Shown piece after piece: positions 28,187 through 38,987 of a stretch of 64,000 nucleotides of DNA. The stretch comes from Synechococcus sp. A10-1-5-1 (lineage in GTDB: Bacteria; Cyanobacteriota; Cyanobacteriia; PCC-6307; Cyanobiaceae). Numbering within the stretch: the stretch's first letter is position 1; each line of letters opens with the position of its first letter. The stretch lies in the NCBI RefSeq assembly GCF_023115425.1, contig NZ_CP096032.1, positions 1,178,001 to 1,242,000 on the forward strand, read 5' to 3'. The notes beneath the pieces were generated by a model that had not been told where the DNA came from, did no database searches, and worked only from the letters and a program-made list of their open reading frames with translations. The position numbers and the translations under genes were made by a program.

Positions 28187-29035
28187 TCAGCTCCGGACTT
28201 CCGGCTCTCGAACCAAGAGGACCGGCGCAGGGGCATGCACACGGATGTAGTCACTGACCGAGGAACCCAACAGGCGATCGATATCCACCAGCCCGCGGGC
28301 CACCAGAGGGCGACGATCCTGTGAGGCGATGACAACCAAATCGGCTTTGTGCTCTTCAGCGGCCTGACAGAAACCCCGGCCGATGTCGCCGGTGCCATGG
28401 ATTGCTTTCATCTCAACGCCAAAGCCCCGGGCCCGCTGCACGGCCTTATCGAGCAACTCATCGGCAGGGGTTTGCCCACCGCGAGAGGGGGCAATGTCCT
28501 GGCGGCTGATGTGAACACCCGTCAGGCTGCTCCCGGGCACATCGCGCACCAACTCACAGGCCAGCCTGAGCGCGTCGTCACCGACCCCAGTGCCATCAAT
28601 CGCCACCATCACACGGTTGATGTGACGCACATAGAGGTCGTCGCGCACCAGCAACATCGGCCGGGTCGAGAGCTGGAAGACGTACTGGCTAGCACTGTTG
28701 TTCAGGATCGACTGGAGCCGGCCCAAACCCCGAGAGCCCATGACGATCAGGTCAGCATCCAGTTCATCAGCCACCTTCAACACCGTTTGCTTGGTGTCCC
28801 CTTGGCGAATGATCGTGTTGACCTCAGAAGGGTTGAGCCCCAACCGCTGAACGGCTTCAGCGACGATTCCGGCTGCTTTTTGGGAATGTTCGGCGTAGTC
28901 CTGACCCGCCTGCTCTGCGACAACGTGGAGCAGATTGATGCGGGCCTGACGCACGGTGGGAATGTCGCGCAGCATGCGCACCATTTCCTCAACGTGGCCT
29001 TTGCCTGAATCGGCGATCAGAAGATTGCGAAACAC
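28187..29035 (-). CDS. Universal stress protein, tandem UspA domains
   Basis: A 282-residue protein with two UspA domains (about 1-135 and 140-278). The ATP-binding motif is clear in the first (IVMGSRGLGRLQSILNNSAS) and degenerate in the second (VVIASQDRRPLVARGLVDID). It is probably a cytoplasmic stress or signalling protein. The start is GTG at 29035. It is monocistronic and convergent with psbM. Confidence 0.88.
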   Translation of the reverse strand: MFRNLLIADSGKGHVEEMVRMLRDIPTVRQARINLLHVVAEQAGQDYAEHSQKAAGIVAEAVQRLGLNPSEVNTIIRQGDTKQTVLKVADELDADLIVMGSRGLGRLQSILNNSASQYVFQLSTRPMLLVRDDLYVRHINRVMVAIDGTGVGDDALRLACELVRDVPGSSLTGVHISRQDIAPSRGGQTPADELLDKAVQRARGFGVEMKAIHGTGDIGRGFCQAAEEHKADLVVIASQDRRPLVARGLVDIDRLLGSSVSDYIRVHAPAPVLLVREPEVRS

Positions 29036-29089
29036 ATCCCAAGGGCGCGTTGGGGCAGCCTATGGCTGAATTGCGCGTAACCCCGACTT

Positions 29090-29578
29090 GTGCCGGAGAC
29101 CGTGACGGAGCAGCAACATCAGCGCCCCTGGCACCTGGAGCGATCGGTTCTGCCACAACACACCGACCATGCCGGAGTGATGTGGCATGGCAGCTATCTG
29201 GCCTGGCTGGAGGAAGCCCGGGTGGAAGCCCTACGCCAGGCGGGACTTGCCTACAGCGACCTCTCAGAGCGCGGCCTGGAACTGCCGGTTGTCTCACTAC
29301 AGATCGACTACCGGCAAGCCCTGCTGCATGGAGAATCCATTCGACTCGAGAGCTGGGTCCTTCCGCAACAGGGCGTCAAACTCCCATGGCGCAGCGTCTT
29401 CATCAAGGCAGATGGAAGCCTGGCCGCCGAAGCCCGCGTGGAGCTGGTCCTGGTGGACCTGAGCCAAGGCCCAGGGCAGAGGCGACTACTACGCAAGGCG
29501 CCTGACGACCTGCGGCAGGCCCTAGAGCGCCTGAGACAAGGCCCAGGCCCAGGCCCAGACTCACGGGTCTCGCTATAG
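29090..29578 (+). CDS. 4-hydroxybenzoyl-CoA-type thioesterase
   Basis: A 162-residue hotdog-fold thioesterase. The motif QHTDHAGVMWHGSYLAWLEE carries the Asp and the His/Glu positions of the active site. In cyanobacteria such proteins include the 1,4-dihydroxy-2-naphthoyl-CoA hydrolase of phylloquinone synthesis; this is a candidate, not shown. The start is GTG at 29090 or 29102. The C-terminal PGPGPDSR repeat is unusual and probably disordered. Confidence 0.8.
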   Translation: MPETVTEQQHQRPWHLERSVLPQHTDHAGVMWHGSYLAWLEEARVEALRQAGLAYSDLSERGLELPVVSLQIDYRQALLHGESIRLESWVLPQQGVKLPWRSVFIKADGSLAAEARVELVLVDLSQGPGQRRLLRKAPDDLRQALERLRQGPGPGPDSRVSL

Positions 29579-29603
29579 TACAGAAGTACTGTCGCGATCG
29601 GGT

Positions 29604-30803
29604 ATGGGCGAGGTCCTGCGAGGTCCCTTCTGCTCTGGCCAAGGCCGCAGTCGCGGCCTTGGCGCGGAACCCAGCGAGGCGCATCGCCTCTGGCGCTTGA
29701 TCTGGAGCCGCTGTCCTGGCGTGGGCTGGCGAAGACTCGAACACCTCGAGAACCTCTTTGAAGATCTCGATCAGGCCTGGCAGGCCACCAGCCAAGAACT
29801 GGAGCATGCTCTCCGCGGAACCCAGGCCAGCACGCTGGATCTGGAGCGGATCGATGCCTATCGCCAACAGGTGGGGCCATCACCCGTCAGCCATCCACCA
29901 ACCCCCGCGCAACGCCTGCAGTGGTCTGCCCGCCGCTGCCTACTCCCTGGAGACCGCGCCTTTCCAAGCTGCCTTGAGGAGATCGCGCAACCACCTCTGG
30001 CCCTGCATTGGGAGGGGCGGGGAAGCGTCTGGGCTGCACTGCGAGAACGCCAAGCCGTTGCCGTCATCGGGACCCGGCGCGCATCCAGACATGGCTTGGC
30101 CATGGCCCAGGCGGTCGGACGAACGCTCGCGCAGGGGGGCTGGCCGGTGCTGGCTGGCCTGACTGAAGGGGTTCAGGAGGCGGCCCATCAAGGTTGCCTG
30201 TCCGCTGGCGGGACACCCATCGCCATCCTTGGAACACCGCTCAATCAAACCTCGCCACGCACCTTGGCGCCTTTGCAAAAACAGATCTCCGCTGAGGGAT
30301 TGTTGATCTCTGAATGGCCCAGGGGCACAGCGGTGCGGGCTGCTCACTTCAGCTTGAGAAAACGTCTTGAGACCGGCCTGGTTCAAGCCATGGTCCTGGT
30401 GGAATGCCCGCTGCAAAGCACGGCCCTCAAGACCGCACAGTTGGGCTGGGCTCAGGGAATCCCCCTCTGGGTGATTCCTGCGGATGCTGGACGGAGCAGT
30501 GCAGCCGGCAGCAATCGCCTACTGGGCCAAGGGGCCACACCTCTGCTCCTCCCCTCAGATCTGTTGAACCAGTTGGGAACCGGTCCGCTAGCGGTGTCCG
30601 GCGAAAGGTCCACAGCCCAGGAGCATGCTGGCCTGCTCAGCCGTCAGGCAACGCTGATGGCTGCCCTTGGCCAGGGGGCAAGCCTTGAGCAGCTCTGCCG
30701 GTCCCTTCGCCTCGACCCTGGGCAGATCAGTCAAGGGCTACTGCAGCTAGAGATGGCCGGACTGGTGCGCAGCGCTCCTGGCCTGTGGTGGCATCCCAGC
30801 TGA
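29604..30803 (+). CDS. dprA: DNA-processing protein DprA/Smf
   Basis: A 399-residue Rossmann-fold protein that loads RecA on incoming single-stranded DNA during natural transformation. DprA motifs are AVIGTRRASRHGLAMAQAVG, GTPIAILGTPLNQ and PLQSTALKTAQLGWAQGIPL. A C-terminal winged-helix-like segment (LEQLCRSLRLDPGQISQGLL) follows. It begins the co-directional dprA-prmC-tsaC group. Its presence suggests natural competence capacity. Confidence 0.92.
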   Translation: MGEVLRGPFCSGQGRSRGLGAEPSEAHRLWRLIWSRCPGVGWRRLEHLENLFEDLDQAWQATSQELEHALRGTQASTLDLERIDAYRQQVGPSPVSHPPTPAQRLQWSARRCLLPGDRAFPSCLEEIAQPPLALHWEGRGSVWAALRERQAVAVIGTRRASRHGLAMAQAVGRTLAQGGWPVLAGLTEGVQEAAHQGCLSAGGTPIAILGTPLNQTSPRTLAPLQKQISAEGLLISEWPRGTAVRAAHFSLRKRLETGLVQAMVLVECPLQSTALKTAQLGWAQGIPLWVIPADAGRSSAAGSNRLLGQGATPLLLPSDLLNQLGTGPLAVSGERSTAQEHAGLLSRQATLMAALGQGASLEQLCRSLRLDPGQISQGLLQLEMAGLVRSAPGLWWHPS

Positions 30804-30827
30804 AGGGACGCTGCATAGGCTGAGCGC

Positions 30828-31724
30828 ATGGGCGATTCGGTCACAGCTCAATCACTGCTGAACTGGCGGAAGACCATGCTCCGCCAAGGAGGAGAAGCCA
30901 GTGCGCTCGACTGGTTGCTGGATCTCAAAGGCGGGGTGCACTGGCCGCAGTTGCAAGCCCTCAGGCTCTACCCCGAATCGAAGGTGGCGCTGGAGCACAG
31001 GCTGGAAACGCTGGAGGAAATCTGGCAAGAGCACCTTGAACAAGGCAAACCCCTCCAGTACCTGGTCGGCCTGTGCCCCTGGCGGGATCTGGAACTGAAG
31101 GTGGCCCCTGGGGTTTTGATCCCCAGGCAAGAGACAGAGCTACTGATTGATCTGGCCTTGGCCTGCCTGAGACCTGATCAACAGCAATCACAAGTGAGCT
31201 GGGCTGATCTGGGAACCGGCTCAGGCTGCATCGCGATCGGGTTAGCCAAAGCACTGCCAAGCAGCAAGGGCTTCGCCGTTGATCGCTCGACCGCGGCGCT
31301 CAGGCAGACGGAGGAGAACGCCAGACGAATCCTCAACAGCAACAGCGTGGAGTTCAGAGAGGGTGACTGGTGGGATGCGATCCAGGACCAGTGGGGTCAG
31401 TTGGATCTGGTGGTCAGCAACCCGCCCTACATCCCTGCTGCGGTCTGGGCGGAACTCGAGCCGGTCGTGCGCGATCACGAACCTGAGCTGGCTCTCAATG
31501 GAGGGGCAGATGGCTTGGATGCCATTCGCAGGATTACGAGCGATGCCCTCCAATGCCTGGCGCCAGGGGGCTGGCTGCTTCTGGAGCACCACTACGACCA
31601 GAGCTCTGCTGTCCTGGGCTTACTGAAGGAAGCGGGATTGGTCAAAACCCAGGCCCACTCGGACTTAGAAGGAGTCCAACGATTCGCCAGGGCGCAGAAG
31701 CCTTCAGATCAGGAGGGTCCCTAG
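30828..31724 (+). CDS. prmC: Release factor glutamine methyltransferase
   Basis: Methylates the GGQ glutamine of release factors RF1/RF2. The 298-residue protein has an N-terminal helical domain, the SAM motif ADLGTGSGCIAIGLAKALPS and the catalytic NPPY motif in LVVSNPPYIPAAVW. It starts 24 bp after dprA and is followed within 3 bp by tsaC. Confidence 0.95.
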   Translation: MGDSVTAQSLLNWRKTMLRQGGEASALDWLLDLKGGVHWPQLQALRLYPESKVALEHRLETLEEIWQEHLEQGKPLQYLVGLCPWRDLELKVAPGVLIPRQETELLIDLALACLRPDQQQSQVSWADLGTGSGCIAIGLAKALPSSKGFAVDRSTAALRQTEENARRILNSNSVEFREGDWWDAIQDQWGQLDLVVSNPPYIPAAVWAELEPVVRDHEPELALNGGADGLDAIRRITSDALQCLAPGGWLLLEHHYDQSSAVLGLLKEAGLVKTQAHSDLEGVQRFARAQKPSDQEGP

Positions 31725-31726
31725 CC

Positions 31727-32314
31727 ATGGAAGGCTGCCTCGATGAAGACCGCTTTGCCGCAGCGCTGCAGCAAGGCCAAGCCGGAGTCTTCCCCACCGA
31801 CACACTGCCGGCCTTAGCCACCACACCGGAGCACGCCGCTCTGTTGTGGCGGATCAAGCGACGCCCCCAGAACAAGCCCGTGATCTTGATGGGCGCGGAC
31901 GGCGAGCAGCTCTTCAGCAGCCTGGGCCTGGAACCCGAGCAGAGCTGGATCCAATTGATGGAACAGCACTGGCCCGGGGCCCTGACCCTGGTGGTGCCAG
32001 CGGGTGGCGAAAAGCTCGAGCTGCTCAATCCAGGTGGAGCCGCCCTGGGCCTACGGGTGCCGGACTGCGACCAGGCACGAAACCTGCTGCGCATCAGCGG
32101 CCCCTTGGCAACAACCAGTGCCAATCGATCCGGGGAGGAGCCCTGCAAAACAGCTGCTGAGGTGCAGCTGAAGTTCCCTGAACTCAACCGGTTGGCACCC
32201 GAACCATGGCCAAGCCCCTCAGGTCAGGCCAGCACTGTGATTGCGCTGGAGCCCGGGGGCAATTGGCGCTTGCTCCGCGCGGGTGCTGTGATGCCCAGAG
32301 AGCTCCTCAACTAA
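31727..32314 (+). CDS. tsaC: Threonylcarbamoyl-AMP synthase (YrdC/Sua5 domain)
   Basis: Makes threonylcarbamoyl-AMP for t6A37 modification of ANN-decoding tRNAs. The 195-residue protein consists of one YrdC domain: GVFPTDTLPALATTPEHAAL, IKRRPQNKPVILMG and the TSANRSGEE motif. The ATG at 31727 has a strong AGGAGGG site at 31711-31717. The longer in-frame extension overlaps prmC and is not supported. Confidence 0.92.
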   Translation: MEGCLDEDRFAAALQQGQAGVFPTDTLPALATTPEHAALLWRIKRRPQNKPVILMGADGEQLFSSLGLEPEQSWIQLMEQHWPGALTLVVPAGGEKLELLNPGGAALGLRVPDCDQARNLLRISGPLATTSANRSGEEPCKTAAEVQLKFPELNRLAPEPWPSPSGQASTVIALEPGGNWRLLRAGAVMPRELLN

Positions 32315-32320
32315 CCGGCC

Positions 32321-32491
32321 ATGGCTTGGTTGCCCCTGCTGCTGGTGGTCCTGCTGAGCGTGCACGAGTGGTTGTTTCAGCCACTGCTGGTCATCAGCGC
32401 TGCTCTGTTTGAGCTGAGGCCACTGCCTTGGCTGCTGCTTGCGGGCCTGGCCTGGCTGATGGCAGGAACCAGCTCATCACAAGGGCGTTAG
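32321..32491 (+). CDS. 56-aa hydrophobic membrane protein
   Basis: A small ORF starting 6 bp after tsaC. The product has two hydrophobic segments (MAWLPLLLVVLLSVHEWLFQ and LPWLLLAGLAWLMAG) separated by a short polar turn. Unknown function. The tight spacing and membrane-like composition make it likely real. It ends about 30 bp before the psaB terminator, convergent. Confidence 0.6.
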   Translation: MAWLPLLLVVLLSVHEWLFQPLLVISAALFELRPLPWLLLAGLAWLMAGTSSSQGR

Positions 32492-32519
32492 TCCCTGCTG
32501 AGCAGCGTCGAGGTCAGGC

Positions 32520-32550
32520 ACAAAAAAAGCCCCCGGCAGAGCCGGGGGCG
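32520..32550 (-). terminator. Terminator of psaA-psaB
   Basis: GCCCCCGGC-AGA-GCCGGGGGC is followed on the minus strand by TTTTTTTG. It lies 46 bp downstream of psaB. Confidence 0.93.
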
Positions 32551-32596
32551 CTTGGTCGTCCCTCAAGGGGAGCAAGTCAAGGGTTGATCGAAGGGA

Positions 32597-34807
32597 TCAA
32601 CCGAACTTGCCAGAGGTGGAGGCGATCAAGAAGGCGGCGTAGGTCACGAAGTAGCCCACTGTGAAGTGAGCCAGACCAACCACACGGGCCTGAACGATCG
32701 AGAGAGCCACAGGCTTGTCGCGCCAGCCCACCAGGTTGGCGAGCGGGGTGCGCTGGTGAGCCCAGACAATGGTCTCGATCAGTTCCTGCCAGTAACCGCG
32801 CCAGGAGATCAGGAACATGAAGCCGGTGGCCCAGATCAGGTGACCGAACAGGAACATCCAAGCCCAGACGGCGAGGTTGTTGCTGCCGAACGGGTTGTAA
32901 CCGTTGATCAGCTGAGAGGAGTTGAGCCACAGGTAGTCGCGGAACCAGCCCATCAGATAGGTGCTGGATTCGTTGAACTGAGCCACGTTGCCCTGCCAGA
33001 TGGCGAGGTGCTTCCAGTGCCAGTAGAAGGTGAGCCAACCCACGGTGTTCAGGGCCCAGAAGACAGCCAGGTAGAAGGCGTCCCAGGCACTGATGTCGCA
33101 GGTACCGCCACGGCCGGGGCCGTCGCAGGGGAAGGAGTAGCCGAAGTCCTTCTTGTCAGGCATCAGCTTGGAGCCACGGGCATCCAGAGCACCCTTGACC
33201 AGGATCAGGGTGGTGGTGTGCAGACCCAGGGCGATGGCGTGGTGCACCAGGAAGTCACCAGGGCCGATCTGCAGGAACAGATCGTTGCCACCGTCGTTGA
33301 TGGCGTCCATCCAACCACCCATGTAGGCGGCGCTGGCATTGCTAGCAGCGCTAGCGCCATTGGAGAGGAGCACGTCGAAGCCGTACATGGCCTTGCCAGA
33401 GGCGGCCTGCACGAACTGTGCAAAGACGGGCTCAACCAGGATTTGCTTCTCGGGGGTACCGAAGGCCACAACCACGTCGTTGTGGACGTAGAGGCCAAGG
33501 GTGTGGAAGCCCAGGAACAGGGAGACCCAGCTCAGGTGGCTAATGATCGCTTCTTTGTGCTCGAGCATCCGAGCAAGAACGTTGTTCTTGTTGGCCTCGG
33601 GGTCGTAATCACGGATGAAGAAGATCGCACCGTGAGCGAAGGCACCGCACATCAGGAAGATGGCGATGTACTGGTGGTGGGTGTAAAGGGCAGCCTGCGT
33701 CGTGTAGTCCTTGGCGATGAACGCATAGGACGGCATCGAATACATGTGCTGAGCCACCAGGCTGGTCACAACGCCCAGGGAAGCCAGGGCCAGACCAAGC
33801 TGGAAGTGGAGCGAGTTGTTGATGGTGTCGTAAAGACCCTTGTGGCCAGCGCCCAAGTCACCAGGGGTGCCGTTGGGGGGGTTGTGGGCTTCGAGGATCT
33901 CGCGGATCGAGTGACCGATACCGAAGTTGGTCCGGTACATGTGACCGGCGATCACGAACAGACAGCCAATCGCCAGGTGGTGATGGGCAATGTCGGTCAG
34001 CCAGAGGGCCTCACTTTGGGGGTGGAAACCACCCAGGAAGGTGAGGATCGCGGTGCCAGAGCCTTCTGAGGTACCGAACACCTGATAAGCGGTGTCGGGG
34101 TTCTGGGCGTAAACGCCCCAGTTACCTGTGAAGAAGGGAGCCAGGCCTGCCGGGTGAGGCAGCACGTTCAGGAAGTTGTCCCAACCCACGTGTTGACCCC
34201 GGGATTCGGGGATGGCGACGTGGACCAGGTGACCAGTCCAAGCGATCGAGCTGAAACCGAACAGGACCGCGAGGTGGTGGTTCAGGCGGGATTCAGCGTT
34301 CTTGAACCAGGCCAGGGAAGGCCGGAACTTGGGCTGAAGGTGCAGCCAACCAGCGAACAAGGCCCAAGCCGACAGGATCATCATGAAGATGGAGCCCTGG
34401 TACAGCTCGGCGTTGGTGCGCATGCCGATGGTGTACCACCAGTGGTACACGCCGGAGTACGCAATGTTCACCGGGGAGGAGGCGCCTGCCTGGGTGAAGG
34501 CAGTGATGGCGCCTTGGCCGAAGTGGGGATCCCAGATCGCGTGAGCGATGGGACGGACATGCAGCGGATCGGCGACCCACTGCTCGAAGTTGCCCTGCCA
34601 GGCGACGTGGAACAGGTTGCCCGAAACCCAGAGGCCGATGATCGCAAGGTGACCGAAATGGGTGGAGAAAAGCTTTTGGTAAAGCTTTTCCTCCGTCATT
34701 CCGTCATGGCTCTCGAAGTCGTGAGCCGTGGCGATCCCGTACCAAATACGACGGGTTGTCGGGTCCTGTGCCAGACCCTGGCTGAACGAAGGAAATTTCG
34801 TTGCCAT
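32597..34807 (-). CDS. psaB: Photosystem I P700 apoprotein A2
   Basis: The 736-residue PsaB core subunit, which with PsaA binds P700, the electron carriers and the FX cluster. It starts [20 protein letters not shown]. The FX-ligand region is [20 protein letters not shown], with two cysteines. Eleven transmembrane helices are expected; the C-terminal half matches PsaA. It follows psaA by 19 bp and both share one transcript. Confidence 0.98.
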   Translation of the reverse strand: MATKFPSFSQGLAQDPTTRRIWYGIATAHDFESHDGMTEEKLYQKLFSTHFGHLAIIGLWVSGNLFHVAWQGNFEQWVADPLHVRPIAHAIWDPHFGQGAITAFTQAGASSPVNIAYSGVYHWWYTIGMRTNAELYQGSIFMMILSAWALFAGWLHLQPKFRPSLAWFKNAESRLNHHLAVLFGFSSIAWTGHLVHVAIPESRGQHVGWDNFLNVLPHPAGLAPFFTGNWGVYAQNPDTAYQVFGTSEGSGTAILTFLGGFHPQSEALWLTDIAHHHLAIGCLFVIAGHMYRTNFGIGHSIREILEAHNPPNGTPGDLGAGHKGLYDTINNSLHFQLGLALASLGVVTSLVAQHMYSMPSYAFIAKDYTTQAALYTHHQYIAIFLMCGAFAHGAIFFIRDYDPEANKNNVLARMLEHKEAIISHLSWVSLFLGFHTLGLYVHNDVVVAFGTPEKQILVEPVFAQFVQAASGKAMYGFDVLLSNGASAASNASAAYMGGWMDAINDGGNDLFLQIGPGDFLVHHAIALGLHTTTLILVKGALDARGSKLMPDKKDFGYSFPCDGPGRGGTCDISAWDAFYLAVFWALNTVGWLTFYWHWKHLAIWQGNVAQFNESSTYLMGWFRDYLWLNSSQLINGYNPFGSNNLAVWAWMFLFGHLIWATGFMFLISWRGYWQELIETIVWAHQRTPLANLVGWRDKPVALSIVQARVVGLAHFTVGYFVTYAAFLIASTSGKFG

Positions 34808-34826
34808 TGGGAAAGGTCAGGAGAGG

Positions 34827-37130
34827 TCAGCCGACCGCAATGATGCGGGCCAGGAAGAACGACCAGGTGGTCGCGATGCCGCCCAGCAGATAGTGGGCAA
34901 CACCGACGGCACGGCCCTGGGTGATGGAAAGCGCCCGCGGCTGAATGGCGGGAGCAACCTTCAGCTTGTTGTGAGCCCAGACGATGGACTCAATCAGCTC
35001 TTGCCAGTAGCCGCGGCCACTGAACAGGAACATCAAGCTGAACGCCCAGACGAAGTGGGCACCAAGGAACATCAGACCGTAGGCACTGGTGGCGGAGCCA
35101 TAGCTGTTGATCACCTGTGCGGCCTGAGCCCACAGGAAATCACGCAGCCAGCCGTTGATCGTGATGGCGCTTTGGGCAAAGTTGCCGTTGGTGATGTGGG
35201 ACACGGAACCGTCAGCGTTGACGGTGCCCCACACGTCGCTCTGCATCTTCCAGGAGAAGTGGAAGATGACGATCGACAGGGAGTTGTACATCCAGAACAG
35301 GCCTAGGAACACGTGGTCCCAAGCCGACACCTGGCAGGTACCTCCACGGCCGGGGCCGTCGCAGGGGAAGCGGAAGCCGAGGTTCGCCTTATCGGGAACC
35401 AGGCGGCTGCTGCGGGCATACAAAACACCCTTCAGCAGGATCAACACCGTCACGTGAATCGTGAAGGCGTGGATGTGGTGGACCATGAAGTCGGCCGTTC
35501 CCAGGGGGATCGGACCGGCAGCAACCTTGCCGCCCACAGCAACCACGGTGCCGTTGAAGACCTCGCTGACGCCGGCGAGGGCGTTAGGTGCGGTGCTACC
35601 AGCAGCAGAGGCGTGCAGACCCTGAATCCACTGCGCGAAGACGGGCTTCAGTGCAATGGCGGAGTCACTGAACATGTCCTGGGGACGGCCCAGGGCACGC
35701 ATGGTGTCGTTGTGGATGTAGAGGCCGAAGCTGTGGAAGCCGAGCCAGATGCACACCCAGTTCAGGTGGCTGATCAGGGCATCGCGAGCCTTGAGCACCC
35801 GATCGAGCACGTTGTCCACATGCTTGGCGGGGTCGTAGTCGCGAATCATGGCGATGGCGGCGTGAGCGCCAGCACCAACGATCAGGAAGCCACCAATCCA
35901 GGTGTGGTGGGTGAAGATCGACAGCTGCGTGGGGTAGTCGATGCCGATGTAGGGATACGCAGGCATCGCGTACATGTGCTGAGCAACGATGATGCTCAGT
36001 GAGCCCAGCAGAGCCAGGTTCACGGCCAACTGAGCGTGCCAGCTGGTGGTCATGAACTCGTAAAGGCCATCGTGACCTTTGCTGGCGGGGAACAGCAGGG
36101 GGTCGCCCTTCTGGCCCTCGAGGATCTCCTTGATGCTGTGGCCAATGCCCCAGTTGGTCCGGTACATGTGACCGGCAACGATGAAGAGCACGGCGATCGC
36201 CAGATGGTGGTGAGCGATATCGCTCATCCACATGCTGCCGGTCACAGGATTCAGTCCACCTTTAAAGGTGAGGAAATCGCTGTAAGCAGCCCAGTTGCCG
36301 GTGAAGAAGGCATTGATGCCTGCACCGAAACCTGGGAACAGCTGAGCCAGCAGGTCCTGGTTGAAGAACTCGTGGGGCAGGGGGATGTCCGCCACGGTGG
36401 CGATGGTCTTGCCATTGAGCGACAGCGGGCTGCCGGCATCGATGGCGTCCATCAGCGCGGTGGTGGGCAGAGACACATGGATCAAGTGACCCGCCCAGGA
36501 CAAGGAACCCAGACCAAGCAGACCGGCCAGATGGTGGTTGAGCATCGACTCAACGTTCTGGAACCACTCGAGCTTGGGAGCTGCCTTGTGGTAGTGGAAG
36601 ACGCCCGCATTGAGCATCAAACCGGCCATCACCAGAGCACCGATGGCCAGGGCCATGAGCTGGGTTTCAGTGGTGATGCCCCAGGCCCGCCACACGTGGA
36701 AGAGGCCTGAAGTGATCTGGATGCCGTGGAAACCGGCACCCACATCGCCGTTAAGGATTTCTTGGCCGAAGACAGGCCAAACCACCTGCGCACTGGGTTT
36801 CACGTGCGTGGGGTCGGCGAGCCAGCCGGAGAAGTTGGAGAAGCGAGCACCGTGGAAGAAGGCGCCGCTCAGCCAAACAAAAATGACAGCCAGGTGACCG
36901 AAGTGGGCCGAAAAAATCTTCCGGCTGACCTCTTCGAGATCGCTGGTGTGGCTATCGAAGTCGTGAGCGTTGGCGTGGAGGTTCCAAACCCAGGTTGTGG
37001 TTTTGGGACCTTTGGCAAGGCTGCGATCGAAATGGCCGGGCTTACCGAACAGTTCGAAGGTGGCCGGGTTGTTCACCCGGTCGACCTGGGCCTTCGCCGT
37101 TTTCCCACGCTCTGGTGGGCTGATGGTCAT
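34827..37130 (-). CDS. psaA: Photosystem I P700 apoprotein A1
   Basis: The 767-residue PsaA core subunit starting [20 protein letters not shown] at 37130 (the frame extends to 37187 without homology). The FX-ligand motif is [20 protein letters not shown]. Typical PsaA regions such as [20 protein letters not shown] and [20 protein letters not shown]-like segments are present. It is the first gene of psaA-psaB, with a long leader of roughly 200 nt if the proposed promoter is right. Confidence 0.98.
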   Translation of the reverse strand: MTISPPERGKTAKAQVDRVNNPATFELFGKPGHFDRSLAKGPKTTTWVWNLHANAHDFDSHTSDLEEVSRKIFSAHFGHLAVIFVWLSGAFFHGARFSNFSGWLADPTHVKPSAQVVWPVFGQEILNGDVGAGFHGIQITSGLFHVWRAWGITTETQLMALAIGALVMAGLMLNAGVFHYHKAAPKLEWFQNVESMLNHHLAGLLGLGSLSWAGHLIHVSLPTTALMDAIDAGSPLSLNGKTIATVADIPLPHEFFNQDLLAQLFPGFGAGINAFFTGNWAAYSDFLTFKGGLNPVTGSMWMSDIAHHHLAIAVLFIVAGHMYRTNWGIGHSIKEILEGQKGDPLLFPASKGHDGLYEFMTTSWHAQLAVNLALLGSLSIIVAQHMYAMPAYPYIGIDYPTQLSIFTHHTWIGGFLIVGAGAHAAIAMIRDYDPAKHVDNVLDRVLKARDALISHLNWVCIWLGFHSFGLYIHNDTMRALGRPQDMFSDSAIALKPVFAQWIQGLHASAAGSTAPNALAGVSEVFNGTVVAVGGKVAAGPIPLGTADFMVHHIHAFTIHVTVLILLKGVLYARSSRLVPDKANLGFRFPCDGPGRGGTCQVSAWDHVFLGLFWMYNSLSIVIFHFSWKMQSDVWGTVNADGSVSHITNGNFAQSAITINGWLRDFLWAQAAQVINSYGSATSAYGLMFLGAHFVWAFSLMFLFSGRGYWQELIESIVWAHNKLKVAPAIQPRALSITQGRAVGVAHYLLGGIATTWSFFLARIIAVG

Positions 37131-37595
37131 CGAGAGGTTCCTCGAGGGACGGGGTCGAGGTGGAGGTCCACCCTTCTGGCCAGGCAATTCGACGAATCAA
37201 AGAGCCGCCAGTGGAGCCACGGACGCAAGCCGGGAGCTCGCGCCATGGGCGCCGGGCCAAGAAAGCCTGTTACGACCGAGGCCGAAACCGCTCTTCCTGA
37301 CTGGCGCTTTGGGCCCCAATACGGGGACCGCTGGCGGAAGTATAAAAGCGGAATCCAAGCCACTCGGCCTGGCAGTTACAAAGGTTCAACCCGGAGCCGA
37401 GCCAGTCAGGGACTGAGTTCTCACGGGAGCAAAGAATCATCAATTTTTCTCAGATTACCCCGCTCTTGTTAAGCAAATCAGGCCATTTCAAGGGATCTAT
37501 TTATCGAGAATGCATTAGTCCTTCCGGTCAAATAGTCCGCAAACCTGCAGAATGTGTTCAGTCATTTGCCCGGACGAGTGGGGAGAGGCAATCGC
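37131..37595. promoter_or_regulatory. psaA promoter region (465 bp non-coding)
   Basis: The non-coding region between psaA (minus) and the lipoprotein gene (plus). On the minus strand a TATACT box occurs at 37339-37344. At 37375-37390 the plus strand reads GTTACAAAGGTTCAAC, whose first half matches the HLR1 element bound by RpaB in photosystem-I promoters; the second half is poor. This would place the start near 37332. The plus-strand promoter for the lipoprotein was not identified. Confidence 0.4.
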
Positions 37596-38987
37596 ATGTG
37601 CCAGTCAGCACTGAAGGCCATCTCGGCCGTGGTGCTTGCGGTGTTGCTCATGGTCACCAGTGGCTGCACATCCGGCGCCAGCGCAAGAGGGAGCAGGAGC
37701 GAGGTCTCCCCAGTCACAAGCTCAAAGCCGAGTGGACAGCTGCAGGAAGTTGCCCCACCAGGAGCAGTTCAACAACTAAGGGAAAGGTTGAACGACCGGG
37801 CACCACAGATCGACGTGTTGGCCCCCGCAAATGACAGCAGCCTTCCCGCCGGTCCCTGGACGCTGAAGCTCAACGTTCAGGACTGGCCCCTTTATGAAGA
37901 CGAGACAAACGGGCTAGGCCCCCACCTGGTCGTCCAACTGGATGATCAGCCGCCCCTGCGGATTAACAGCAACACAGAGGCCCAGGCGATTGCCATGCCG
38001 GAGCTCAGCCCAGGCAGCCATCGCCTGACCGTGTTCGCCGCTCGGCCCTGGGGGGAGGTGGTCAAAGCACCCGGCGCCAGTCAGCAATTGCGCCTGCATC
38101 GGGTCGCCCGCAATCCATCTCAACTTCCCAGCTCTGGCTCGCCGCAACTGATTGCGGCCAGTCCTTCGGACCTGCAGCACAGCGAACCGGTTCTGATCGA
38201 CTGGCTGCTGATCGACGCACCGCTGCAGCACCTCCGGGATGACGACGCCCGTTGGCGTCTGCGGGTCAGCGTCAACGGCGACAGCTTCCTGGTGGATCGG
38301 CAGACACCCCTCTGGCTCAAGGGTCTGAAACGGGGCAGCAATGCCGTTCAACTGGAACTGCTGGATGGACGGGGTGATCCCTTAAACCCGCCGTTTAACA
38401 GCGTGGTTCGTGAGGTGGTCATCGACGCCAGCCCCAAGCCCAGTTGGCAGCAAGCCAGTCTCAGCGCTGAAGCCCTCGCGGCCCTCAGTGGCACGCCGAC
38501 ACCCGAACCCGAGGCCAGCGGCGCCGTGATTCTTGAGAAAGCAACAGTCCCTCAGCCCGCACCGCCGTTACCTGCCGAACCGCAGGCGACTGAAATAGAA
38601 CCCCCAGCAGTAGCTCCGGAGACTCCTGCGGCACCAGTCAGCGAGGCCCAGCCCGAGGTCGCCAAGACGGAACCCAGCCCAGAGAAGCCCGAGGAACCTC
38701 AACCCGCCGCAGAGACACGGACTACATCGCCGACTTCAAAGGACGAGGCCGAACCCACGCCAGCAACCAGTCCCAAGCTGACTCCCGCGCCGTCACCGGT
38801 CCCAGCGCCAGAACCTGATCCAAGCGCTGCCCCCGCGCCTGCTGCGACAGCGAGCACGGAGCCGCGAACGGCTCCCAGTAGTCGCCTGGGCGGTTCGGCC
38901 CGAGATTTGGTCAGTAGCGACGGCTCCCTGATCGAAGCCCAGCCCAAGGGCCCCTTTGGCGGCCTGAAGGCGAAGCTGGGTGGATGA
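37596..38987 (+). CDS. Putative lipoprotein with Pro/Glu/Ala-rich tail
   Basis: A 463-residue protein starting MCQSALKAISAVVLAVLLMV with a lipobox ending TSG-Cys24, so it is probably lipid-anchored. Residues about 60-280 form a beta-rich domain (WTLKLNVQDWPLYEDETNGL, HLVVQLDDQPPLRINSNTEA). The region 290-430 is low complexity, rich in Pro, Glu and Ala (PAPPLPAEPQATEIEPPAVA). I do not recognise the domain. It overlaps the next gene by 4 bp (ATGA). The ATG at 37596 follows a GGAGAGG sequence. Confidence 0.75.
   Translation: MCQSALKAISAVVLAVLLMVTSGCTSGASARGSRSEVSPVTSSKPSGQLQEVAPPGAVQQLRERLNDRAPQIDVLAPANDSSLPAGPWTLKLNVQDWPLYEDETNGLGPHLVVQLDDQPPLRINSNTEAQAIAMPELSPGSHRLTVFAARPWGEVVKAPGASQQLRLHRVARNPSQLPSSGSPQLIAASPSDLQHSEPVLIDWLLIDAPLQHLRDDDARWRLRVSVNGDSFLVDRQTPLWLKGLKRGSNAVQLELLDGRGDPLNPPFNSVVREVVIDASPKPSWQQASLSAEALAALSGTPTPEPEASGAVILEKATVPQPAPPLPAEPQATEIEPPAVAPETPAAPVSEAQPEVAKTEPSPEKPEEPQPAAETRTTSPTSKDEAEPTPATSPKLTPAPSPVPAPEPDPSAAPAPAATASTEPRTAPSSRLGGSARDLVSSDGSLIEAQPKGPFGGLKAKLGG

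Noticed and set aside
32666-34069. 467-aa open frame antisense to psaB
   Set aside because: Shadow frame of psaB with no domain and no start context.
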